From positions 620,001-684,000 of the forward strand of contig JBDWCA010000011.1 in NCBI GenBank assembly GCA_039978075.1: a stretch of 64,000 nucleotides of DNA. Direction: 5' to 3'. Positions within the stretch are counted from its first letter, which is position 1. Each line of letters begins with the position of its first letter. The notes beneath the pieces were generated by a model. The model was given only the letters and a program-made list of their open reading frames with translations. It made no database searches and was not told the origin of the DNA. The translations under genes were made by a program, and so were the position numbers. Positions 24,036-32,700 of the stretch are shown in pieces. Origin of the DNA: Anderseniella sp039978075 (GTDB taxonomy: Bacteria > Pseudomonadota > Alphaproteobacteria > Rhizobiales > Aestuariivirgaceae).

Positions 24036-25257
24036 CAACGCGGACGGTTTGACGGGCGCGGTCATTGGCGCAGGTCCTGCCGGATTGATGGCGGCCGAAG
24101 TTATGGCGAGAGCAGGTCTTCAGGTAACGGTCTTCGATCGTATGCCGTCTGCCGGCCGCAAGTTTCTGATGGCGGGACGTGGCGGATTGAACCTGACTCA
24201 CTCCGAGCCCGTTGATGAGTTTGTGCTGCGGTATGGCGATGCTTCAGCCTGGCTTGGTCCGGCTGTCACAGCGTTGTCCCCCGGTGATGTGCGCACCTGG
24301 GCGGATGGTCTTGGCGAGGAGACATTTGTTGGATCGTCAGGACGGGTGTTTCCCAAAAGCTTCAAGGCATCGCCCTTGCTGCGGGCGTGGCTGCGCAGGT
24401 TGAGTGAACTGGGTGTCGTGCTTGAAACACGAAAGAACTGGACCGGTTGGGATCAGGACGGAACTCTCAATTTTTCAGATGGCTCGAGCATCAATGCGGA
24501 TGTTTGTGTGCTGGCTCTGGGTGGGGCCAGCTGGCCGCGCCTTGGGGCTGACGGCAACTGGGTATCGGTGCTGGCAGAAAAAGGTATTCAGGTCGTCCCG
24601 CTGGTTGCCTCCAATGCCGGTGTCAACTGCAACTGGTCGGACATGACCATTGCGCGCCATGCCGGATCGCCGCTGAAGCGTATTGCTGTAACGCTGGCAG
24701 GTCGCACTGTGCGTGGCGAAGCCATGATCAGCCGCTCGGGCCTTGAGGGCGGAGCAATTTACGCCCTGTCACGAGAATTACGGCACATCCTGGCGTCATC
24801 AGCTCACGCGGATTTGCAGTTTGATCTGCGCCCGGATCTTGACGTTGACCAACTTGTCGCAAAGTTTTCGAAGATTCCTCGTAAACAGTCGCTGACAAAC
24901 AGGTTGCGCAAGGCTGGCGGATTGTCATCGCAGGCCATATCCGTGTGGCGTGATTTCACTGACTGGAAAACCGTGGATACAGATGAGGAACTTGCCCACA
25001 GCCTAAAAACGGTTGTGGTGAAAGTGACCGGCCTTCAGCCAATTGACCGGGCAATCTCGTCTGCCGGCGGAATACCAGCGAGCGAGGTGGACGAACACTT
25101 CATGCTGAAAAAGTTGCCGGGTGTGTTCATATGCGGCGAGATGCTGGACTGGGACGCGCCGACCGGCGGGTATCTGCTGCAGGCGTGTTTTGCGACCGGA
25201 CGCGCGGCAGGCGCAGGGGCCGCAGGATTTGTACTTAACCCGGCCGAGTCGGGCTGA
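24025..25257 (+). CDS. HI0933-like FAD-dependent oxidoreductase
   Basis: Flavoprotein of 410 residues. N-terminal dinucleotide motif GAVIGAGPAGLMAAEVMARAG (key: GxGxxG plus acidic end of strand 2 at FDR), then the family stretch AGRKFLMAGRGGLNLTHSE, a middle CVLALGGASWPRLGADG and C-terminal GVFICGEMLDWDAPTGGYLLQACF. These fit the BaiN/HI0933 subgroup of uncharacterised NAD(P)/FAD oxidoreductases. The start at 24025 sits 11 bases inside the acetyltransferase gene, so the two are coupled. Confidence 0.88.
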   Translation: MPSDNADGLTGAVIGAGPAGLMAAEVMARAGLQVTVFDRMPSAGRKFLMAGRGGLNLTHSEPVDEFVLRYGDASAWLGPAVTALSPGDVRTWADGLGEETFVGSSGRVFPKSFKASPLLRAWLRRLSELGVVLETRKNWTGWDQDGTLNFSDGSSINADVCVLALGGASWPRLGADGNWVSVLAEKGIQVVPLVASNAGVNCNWSDMTIARHAGSPLKRIAVTLAGRTVRGEAMISRSGLEGGAIYALSRELRHILASSAHADLQFDLRPDLDVDQLVAKFSKIPRKQSLTNRLRKAGGLSSQAISVWRDFTDWKTVDTDEELAHSLKTVVVKVTGLQPIDRAISSAGGIPASEVDEHFMLKKLPGVFICGEMLDWDAPTGGYLLQACFATGRAAGAGAAGFVLNPAESG

Positions 25258-25361
25258 AACTTCACAGCGGCGTTGCCTTTTTCATTGCGGGTCGATCAAA
25301 TTTCAAACATCTTTCGTATGGCCTCGTCGACACATGGCCATGACATCGTGAAGGAGACAAG

Positions 25362-26129
25362 ATGATGACCGTTGCCGCCACACCGTTGCGCCCCAATCGC
25401 CTCGACCACCAGGAAACCCGCATCGACCTGGCGGCCGCCTTCCGGTGGACTGCCCGGCTGAACATGCATGAAGGCGTTGCCAATCATTTCTCGGTTGCCG
25501 TGAACGATGACGGAACGCAGTTTCTGATGAATCCCAACCAGATGCATTTTGCCCGCATCAAGGCGTCTGACTTGTTGCTGCTCGATGCCAATGATCCCGA
25601 TACCATGACGCGTCCCGACGCGCCGGATCCCACCGCATGGGGGCTGCATGGCGCTATTCACCGCCTGTGCCCGCACGCTCGTGTGGCCATGCATGTGCAT
25701 TCCATTCACGCCACCGTTCTGGCCACCCTGGATGATCCTGGCCTGCCGCCGATCGATCAGAACTGCGCGGTGTTTTTCAATCGCTATGCGATCGATGATG
25801 AATATGGCGGCCTTGCCTTTGAAGAAGAAGCCGAACGCGCCTGCCGGCAGTTGTCGGACCCGTCCAAGCAAGTCCTGATCATGGGCAATCACGGCATCAT
25901 GGTCATAGGTGACACGGTCGCCGACGCGTTCAATCGCATGTACTATTTTGAACGTGCTGCAGAAACCTACATCAAGGCATTGTGGACCGGTCGCAAGCTG
26001 AAAGTACTTTCAGACGAGGTGGCTGAAAAAACCGCCCGCGAGATCGAGGAATATCCCGGCCAGGCCGACTGCCATCTGAACGAGCTGAAGGCCATCCTCG
26101 ATGATGAAGGCTCAGATTATGCCCACTGA
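25362..26129 (+). CDS. Class II aldolase/adducin-family protein
   Basis: Protein of 255 residues with the class II aldolase fold: GVANHFSVAV, a metal site AMHVHSIHATVLA with the His-x-His pair, and the third-histidine loop LIMGNHGIMVIGDT. The catalytic Glu of true fuculose aldolases is not evident, so an adducin-like or decarboxylase/aldolase role is open. Relatives in alphaproteobacteria are usually annotated simply as class II aldolase. GGAGACAAG precedes ATG 25362. It overlaps the sterol-desaturase gene by 11 bases. Confidence 0.87.
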   Translation: MMTVAATPLRPNRLDHQETRIDLAAAFRWTARLNMHEGVANHFSVAVNDDGTQFLMNPNQMHFARIKASDLLLLDANDPDTMTRPDAPDPTAWGLHGAIHRLCPHARVAMHVHSIHATVLATLDDPGLPPIDQNCAVFFNRYAIDDEYGGLAFEEEAERACRQLSDPSKQVLIMGNHGIMVIGDTVADAFNRMYYFERAAETYIKALWTGRKLKVLSDEVAEKTAREIEEYPGQADCHLNELKAILDDEGSDYAH

Positions 26130-27123
26130 GCGGGCACCTGAGCCCGCACCGCGCAGCAAATGGAACTATCACCCGGAACTGCCGCTGACCGACAGATCGA
26201 TTTTTGGCTGGCCGCCGGATCTGGGCTTTCTGGCACGTTGGTTCCGGCTCAACTGGCTGTCGCTGAGCGAGCGCGTTTTGTTGCTGCTGATAGCTGTGGC
26301 TGCCTGGTATTTTCTCTATCCCGGCCTCGAAGAGGCAAGAACATTCGCGGTTGGCTGGGTAGTCCAGACCTGGGTTGTAAACATGGGGCTCATGCTGGCT
26401 GTCGCCGGATCGCTGCACTGGTATTTTTACATCAGGCGCGGGCAGGGCACGAAGCTGAAGTTTGACCACCGTGACATGGCCAAAGGCAGCCGGACATTTG
26501 CGTTCCAGAACCAGGTGCACGACAACATGTTCTGGTCATTGGGCAGCGGCGTTTTTTTCTGGACGGCGTTTCAGGTGCTGACGTTGTGGGCAATGGCCAA
26601 CGGATATCTGCCGACAACAAGTTTTGCTGACAATCCGGTCTGGTTCCTGGGGTTTTTCGTGTTGATGCCGATCTGGTCGGCGTTCCATTTCTACTGGGTG
26701 CACAGGTTGCTGCATGTGCCTTTTTTCTATCGACATTTTCATTCCCTCCATCATCGCAATGTCAATGTCGGTCCATGGTCCGGTGCGTCCATGCACCCGG
26801 TTGAGCATCTGCTGTATTTCACATCCGTGATGATCCATCTGGTCGCCGCATCCCATCCGGTCCATGTGATCTACAATCTGCATTACCAGGCGTTGGGGGC
26901 GGCCATGACCCATACAGGGTATGAGGATCTGCTGATAAAGAACAAACGACGGCTGGCGCTTGGTACCTTTTACCATCAACTGCATCACCGGTTTTTTGAA
27001 TGCAATTACGGCAATCAGGAAATGCCCTGGGACCGCTGGTTCGGCACATTTCACGATGGTTCTGATGAAGCGACGCGCATGATCCGCGAGAGAAAACAAC
27101 GCATGCATGCATGGGGGGGTTGA
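26119..27123 (+). CDS. Sterol desaturase/fatty-acid hydroxylase-family membrane protein
   Basis: Di-iron membrane oxygenase of 334 residues. Histidine boxes seen: HFYWVHRLLH, HFHSLHHRN and FYHQLHHRFFECN, with hydrophobic helices around residues 55-110 and 140-190. The family hydroxylates or desaturates sterols, hopanoids, fatty acids and alkylglycerols. ATG 26119 is favoured by GAAGG 8 bases upstream; 26101 and 26104 are alternatives. It overlaps the class II aldolase gene and is the second di-iron membrane oxygenase in the window. Confidence 0.86.
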   Translation: MPTERAPEPAPRSKWNYHPELPLTDRSIFGWPPDLGFLARWFRLNWLSLSERVLLLLIAVAAWYFLYPGLEEARTFAVGWVVQTWVVNMGLMLAVAGSLHWYFYIRRGQGTKLKFDHRDMAKGSRTFAFQNQVHDNMFWSLGSGVFFWTAFQVLTLWAMANGYLPTTSFADNPVWFLGFFVLMPIWSAFHFYWVHRLLHVPFFYRHFHSLHHRNVNVGPWSGASMHPVEHLLYFTSVMIHLVAASHPVHVIYNLHYQALGAAMTHTGYEDLLIKNKRRLALGTFYHQLHHRFFECNYGNQEMPWDRWFGTFHDGSDEATRMIRERKQRMHAWGG

Positions 27124-27240
27124 ACAGGTTTCCTGCGTGCAGTGGCGTGATCTGGTAGTTTGGTGTCGTACATTGAACTGCACAAATGCTGTTTTCAAAT
27201 ACTGATACCTCCTTTGGTATTAGCCGGAGCTCAAATAGCC

Positions 27241-28653
27241 ATGTTCCTGTCCGTATTTGACATCTTCAAGATTGGCGTTGGCCCGTCCTCGTCGCATACG
27301 ATGGGGCCGATGACGGCGGCTGCTCGGTTTCTGGATGATCTGCGCTCGGGCAAGACGCCCATTCCCGGTTCCGGTGCACCGGCCCGGGTCCAGTGCAGTT
27401 TGCATGGCTCGCTGGCGTTTACCGGCAAGGGTCACTCCACGGATCGGGCAGTCATTCTGGGCCTGTGCGGGTTTGAGCCGGCCACCATCGACCCTGATGA
27501 CGCTGAACTGGCCCTGGCCGAGGTTGCCAAAACCCGCACTGTGCAGCCGGATGGGCTGGAGCCGTTGAAATTCAACCCGGATGAAGATCTGATCTTTGAC
27601 TATGGGCCACCCCTTGAGGGCCACGCAAACGGCATGGTGCTGCGGGCATTCGATGCTGCAGGCGCCTTGCGGCTGGAGGAAACCTATTTCTCCATCGGCG
27701 GCGGCTTTATCCTGACCGCAGACGAACTGGAAGACCTTGATCGCACGCCGTCGGGCCTGAAGACCGCCAAGAAGGAAGCCGGGTATCAGTATCCGTTTTC
27801 AACGGCCAGGGAAATGCTGGCGCTGGGCGCGAAGCACGGCAAGACCATTGCCGAAATGAAGCGAGCCAACGAGCGCGCCCATATTGATCCAGCACAGCTT
27901 GATGGGCGGCTGGACGATATCTGGAAAACCATGTCGGGCTGCATTGATCGCGGGCTTCGCGAAGACGGCATACTGCCAGGTGGCCTTAATGTGCGCCGGC
28001 GCGCAAAGAAGATATATGAACGCCTCATTGAACAACGCGGGTCGAACATGGCGCAGCCACATGTGGCCAACGACTGGATGTCGGTGTACGCGATGGCGGT
28101 GAATGAGGAAAATGCCGCCGGCGGCAAGGTTGTCACATCGCCGACCAACGGAGCGGCGGGTGTAATGCCGGCCGTGATGCGCTATTACCGCGATCACTGC
28201 ATCGGCTCCAGTGATGAAGGCCTGCGCACGATGCTGCTCACCGCTGCGGCCATTGGCGGACTGATCAAGCACAACGCCTCCATTTCAGGCGCCGAAGTGG
28301 GCTGTCAGGGTGAGGTCGGCTCTGCAGCAGCCATGGCTGCAGCAGGGCTTTGCGCGGCCCTCGGCGGCACCAATGAGCAGGTCGAAAATGCAGCTGAAAT
28401 TGCCCTGGAACATCATCTCGGCATGAGTTGCGATCCGGTCGGCGGACTGGTGCAGGTTCCGTGTATCGAGCGCAACGGCCTCGGCGCCATCAAGGCAGTA
28501 TCGGCAGCATCCCTGGCGCTGCACGGCGACGGCCAGCACTTTATGCCGCTGGATAACTGCATCGAAGCCATGCGCCAGACCGGCCAGGACATGTCGGAAA
28601 AATACAAGGAAACCAGCCTTGGCGGTCTCGCGGTAAACCTGCCGGAGTGCTGA
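27241..28653 (+). CDS. sdaA: SdaA, L-serine ammonia-lyase, single-subunit type
   Basis: Converts L-serine to pyruvate and ammonia using a [4Fe-4S] cluster rather than PLP. The 470 residues join the beta domain (FDIFKIGVGPSSSHTMGPM) and alpha domain. Candidate cluster cysteines lie in GAEVGCQGEVGS, GMSCDPVGG and VQVPCIERN, plus the C-terminal PEC end that serves as the fourth ligand in the family. ATG 27241 matches the usual start. It is monocistronic, with about 115 bases upstream. The Fe-S need ties it loosely to the suf genes. Confidence 0.95.
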   Translation: MFLSVFDIFKIGVGPSSSHTMGPMTAAARFLDDLRSGKTPIPGSGAPARVQCSLHGSLAFTGKGHSTDRAVILGLCGFEPATIDPDDAELALAEVAKTRTVQPDGLEPLKFNPDEDLIFDYGPPLEGHANGMVLRAFDAAGALRLEETYFSIGGGFILTADELEDLDRTPSGLKTAKKEAGYQYPFSTAREMLALGAKHGKTIAEMKRANERAHIDPAQLDGRLDDIWKTMSGCIDRGLREDGILPGGLNVRRRAKKIYERLIEQRGSNMAQPHVANDWMSVYAMAVNEENAAGGKVVTSPTNGAAGVMPAVMRYYRDHCIGSSDEGLRTMLLTAAAIGGLIKHNASISGAEVGCQGEVGSAAAMAAAGLCAALGGTNEQVENAAEIALEHHLGMSCDPVGGLVQVPCIERNGLGAIKAVSAASLALHGDGQHFMPLDNCIEAMRQTGQDMSEKYKETSLGGLAVNLPEC

Positions 28654-28805
28654 GAACCACACGCTGCTTCATGGCAGTATTGGTAGTCGGAGGGTTTTTT
28701 GACCCGCTCACGCAAGCGAAATCAGACAACAACCCATCTGGCCCGCACCTTGCTCAGTTCTTAACGGGACGTAGCGATTGTGTATCAAAAAGGCGCAGGT
28801 TCGAC

Positions 28806-28958
28806 ATGCTCTACAAACTGTTCAAGGTTGGAAAATGGGTGATTATTGCGGATTTGTCCGCCGGCGTGGTGATTAACGCAGCCTGGGCAATGGGACTGAT
28901 CAACCCGCTGGGCTGGGGAGTGCACGTCGCCAATGCCATTCAGACGACCTTGCAGTGA
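28806..28958 (+). CDS. Small single-helix membrane protein
   Basis: ORF of 50 codons: a short basic N-terminus (MLYKLFKVGKW) followed by a hydrophobic segment (VIIADLSAGVVINAAWAMGLI) and a short amphipathic tail. No recognised family. The ribosome site is not clear (CAGGTTCGAC). It overlaps the convergent FAH-family gene by 19 bases. Codon use is normal for the window, so I keep it with low confidence. Confidence 0.35.
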   Translation: MLYKLFKVGKWVIIADLSAGVVINAAWAMGLINPLGWGVHVANAIQTTLQ

Positions 28959-29638
28959 AACCCGCCAATACCGTCCACAAAGCCTTCCATGTGATCCCCG
29001 CGCACTACGGATCCGACACCTGACGGTGTCCCCGACATGATCAGGTCTCCGGCCGCCAGTTCAAACAGGCCGGACAGATAGGAAATCATCTCCGGCACTT
29101 TCCAGATCATCTGGTTCAGGTCGCCTTGCTGGCGCATTTCGCCGTTGACCTTGAGCCACACGGCCCCTGCATCTGGGTGACCGATTTCCGACACCGGCAC
29201 CAGCCCCGTCATGGGCGCTGAATGATCAAACGCCTTGCCGATTTCCCAGGGCCGTCCCGCTTTCTTCATCTCGCCTTGCAGGTCACGACGTGTCATGTCG
29301 AGACCGGCGCCATAGCCATAGACGTGTGACAGCGCATCATCGAGCGCGATATCTTTGCCGCCGGACTTGAGCGCCACGATCATTTCAATCTCGTGATGAA
29401 CATCGTTTGAGGCAGGCGGGTAGGGGAACGCAATCTCGCCGCTCGCCTCTGCGGTGACAATGTTTTCCGGGCACTTGAGAAAGAAGAACGGATCTTCCCG
29501 GTCCGGGTCATGTCCCATCTCGATGGCATGCGCGGCATAGTTGCGACCAACACAATAAACCCGACGGACGGGGAAGGTGTCCGAAGTGCCTGATACGGGC
29601 AGGGTGGTGCGGATGGGGTCTGGAATGACAAAGGACAT
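28940..29638 (-). CDS. Fumarylacetoacetate hydrolase-family protein
   Basis: Protein of 232 residues with the FAH catalytic layout: VYCVGRNYAAHA, the metal-binding HHEIEMIVAL with its glutamates, GYGAGLDMTRRDLQ and the late SGTPSGVGSV loop. The size and motifs match fumarylpyruvate or acylpyruvate hydrolases that cleave C-C bonds in aromatic degradation. No degradation partners lie next to it. Its ATG has a weak ribosome site; two hairpins upstream isolate it from the RTX gene on the same strand. Confidence 0.88.
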   Translation of the reverse strand: MSFVIPDPIRTTLPVSGTSDTFPVRRVYCVGRNYAAHAIEMGHDPDREDPFFFLKCPENIVTAEASGEIAFPYPPASNDVHHEIEMIVALKSGGKDIALDDALSHVYGYGAGLDMTRRDLQGEMKKAGRPWEIGKAFDHSAPMTGLVPVSEIGHPDAGAVWLKVNGEMRQQGDLNQMIWKVPEMISYLSGLFELAAGDLIMSGTPSGVGSVVRGDHMEGFVDGIGGFHCKVV

Positions 29639-29660
29639 GACGGGTGTGCTTTCGAGAAGA

Positions 29661-29688
29661 AGTAAGAAGCCAGACTTAGCTTCTTACT
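29661..29688 (-). terminator. Hairpin between RTX gene and FAH-family gene
   Basis: Perfect 10-bp stem AGTAAGAAGC (29661-29670) / GCTTCTTACT (29679-29688) with an 8-base loop. Read on the minus strand it is followed by TCTTCTC, a pyrimidine-rich tail, so it may end the RTX transcript. Confidence 0.55.
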
Positions 29689-29706
29689 CGTTCGCGCGAA
29701 AGCATC

Positions 29707-29726
29707 ATTCCATCATGTGATGGAAT
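29707..29726 (-). terminator. Hairpin directly after the RTX gene
   Basis: Perfect 8-bp stem ATTCCATC (29707-29714) / GATGGAAT (29719-29726) with a 4-base loop, 20 bases past the RTX stop. Together with the next hairpin it forms a tandem 3' end. Confidence 0.45.
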
Positions 29727-29746
29727 TGGTTCGGTATTCACACTTC

Positions 29747-32700
29747 CTAGACAAAGATAAACACATCATCCGGGTTGGGCTGGGTGGTGAGATTCACGCC
29801 CGCAACGGTAACCTGATCGGTGCCGTTGAAGTCGACAACGGTATCGGTGCCATCAAAACTAAACCCAGTGAAGTCGGCATTTGATGCCAAGCCATAGGCA
29901 GACACATCAATCCGGTCGGTATCAGCCACGCTGAAATCGCTGATGGTGTCTGTCCCGTCACCTGCGGCGAACACGAATGTGTCGGCACCGGCCAGACCGG
30001 TCAGCGTGTCATTGCCACCGAGCCCGATGATGACATCATCCCCGGTGGTTCCTGACGCTGTGTCTGCCAGAGCCGTGGTTTCAATTCTGGCCACGGCGTT
30101 GATGGTGTCATAGTCCCAGGATGAGCCATCTGCAAACTGGATTGTATCAATGCCGCGATTGAGGCTGGTTGTTGACAGGAAGTGGAAATGGTCGGTGATA
30201 ACCTGGCTGGTGGTCACATCGGTGAGCAACATGTGGAAACCTGATTTCGACAGGGCAATGTCAACAGCATTGAGGTCTGTCAGTTTCAGCACATCGCCGG
30301 CAACATAAACATCATCCTTGATGGTGTCGTTGCCGTCGCCGGAAGCATAGATGTAGGTGTCTGCGCCGTTCCCGCCCTGCAGGGTGTCGTCGCCGGCATA
30401 ACCCAGCAAGGTTTCGTCGAACAGGTTGCTGCCGTTCAGAGTGTCATTGCCCGAGGTGCCGCGGATCCAGGCATTGGCATTTATGGTTGCGTAGTCCCAG
30501 GACGAGCCATCTGCAAACTGGATTGTATCAATGCCGCGATTTAGGCTGGTTGCCGACAGGAAGTGGTAGTTGTCTGTTATCACCTGGCCGGTGGTCAGAT
30601 CGGTGATCAACATGTTGAAGCCCGATTTCGACAACTCGATATCGGCAGCATTGAGGTCCGTCAGTTTCAGCACATCGCCGGCAACATAAACATCATCATT
30701 GATGATGTCGTTGCCGTCACCGGAAGCGTAGATGTAGGTATCTGCGCCGTTTCTGCCCTGCATGGTGTCATCGCCGGCATAGCCCTGCAAGGTTTCGTCG
30801 AAAAGGTTGCTGCCGGTCAGCGTTTCATTGCCCGAGGTGCCGCGGATCCAGGCATTGGCATTTATGGTCGCGTAGTCCCAGGACGAACCATCTGCAAACT
30901 CGATTGTATCAATGCCGCGATTGAGGCTGGTTGCGGACAGGAAGTGGTAATTGTCGGTTATCACCTGGCCGGCAGCCAGAGTCGTGATCAACAGGTGGTT
31001 TCCTGATTTTGACAATTCGATATCAGCGGCATTGAGGTTCGTCAGTTTCAACACATCGCCGGTCGCATATCCACTGTCGTCAATGATGTCGTTGCCGTCG
31101 CCGGAGGCATACAGGTAAGTGTCATCACCCGCCTTGCCTGCCAGGGTATCGTCTCCTGCCAGACCATTGATAACATCGTCTCCGGATGTTCCGTTGATTG
31201 TCTCTGCCGCGGCTGTACCAGGGTGAGTGACAACTGTACCTCCGGGAGGAACATTGCCTGCAACGGCGTCTGCCAGGTCCTGCTTGGTCCATACGGTTGT
31301 GGTGCCGCCGTCGACAAATTCGTAATAGTCGATGGTCTGGAAAACACCATTTGCCAGCGCATTCACCAGGGTGATCTTGTCGCTGGTGCCGGCAAAGGTC
31401 AGTTCGACATCATTGCCGCCGATCCCGGTCGCGATGACATCTTCCATCAGATAGCCGTTGATGATCAGGCGGTCATCGCCGTCCAGACCGTTGCCGTTGT
31501 CGGCAATAGTGTCATGACCGTCACCAAGGTTGAAGATGTAGGTGTCATCTCCCTCGCTGCCGTCGATGGTGTCATTCCCCAGGCCACCGCTGATGATGTC
31601 ATTGACTGCAGACCCGACAATTACATCATCGCCTGAAGTGGACTGTGCCGCCATCACCGCTGCGCCTATGTCCGAAACGTCCCAGGTGACACCTTCGTCG
31701 ACAAATTCAATGAGGTTGATGCCTCTGAAAGAGGGGGCAGAAGCCAATGGGTCGATCAGGGAAATCCGATCGCCTGTTCCATTGAACACCAGATCAATCT
31801 GGTTCATGCCGTTCACAATCTCGACGGTTGTCTGGGCACTGGTGTATCCGCTGATCTTCAGAATATCGTCGGTATCCAATCCGTTGCCCTGATCGTGAAT
31901 GGTGTCGTGACCATCTCCAAGATTGTAAAGATAAGTGTCTGTACCTTCGCCGCCGTCGATGAAGTCGTCTCCTACGTCGCCCGACAGCAAGTCAGCGCCG
32001 CCAAGCCCATGGATGCTGTCATTGCCGGCTCCCGCGGTGATGATGTCGGCGGTGTCAAATCCTTGCACGTCGTCGTCACCGGCGGTTACTTCCCGCAGCA
32101 GTATTTCTGCAGCCAGATCAGACGGGGTCCAGATGGTGCCGTCAGCTTCGAATTCGTAGCTTTCGATCTGGTTCAGATAATTGCCGGTCAAGCCACGTAC
32201 CAGCGTAATGCTGTCTGTCGAACCTGCAAACGTCAGCAGTATGTTTTCCGTTCCTGCAACTCTCTGTACGATGGTCTGGTTACTGAGATAGTCGGAAATA
32301 ATCAGCTTGTCCGCGCTGTCGAGGCCGTTGCCGGTTTCGGTGATGGTGTCCTGGCCATCGCCTTGTCCAAACCTGTAGGTATCATTATTGGTGCCGCCAT
32401 CCAGTTGGTCATTGCCGGCACCGCCGCTCAGATCATCTTGTCCATCGCCGGCAGCGATATCGTCATCACCCGCCCCGCCGTCAATAATGTCGGCAACACT
32501 GGAACCGATAATCTGGTCATCTCCCGATGTAGCCTGGGCAGCCACTGCAAGCGCACTGAGATCGGCTGTATTCCAGGTTACACCTTCGTCGACAAACTCG
32601 ATCAGGTTTATGCCTCTGAAAGATGAGCCTGAGGCAAGCGGGTCGATCAGCGAAATCCGGTCACCTGTTCCCGTGAACACAAGATCGATCTGGTTCAACC

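Noticed and set aside
29747..31230. CRISPR-like repeats
   Set aside because: The repeats are 381 bp, in frame and protein-coding; there are no short direct repeats with spacers and no cas genes.
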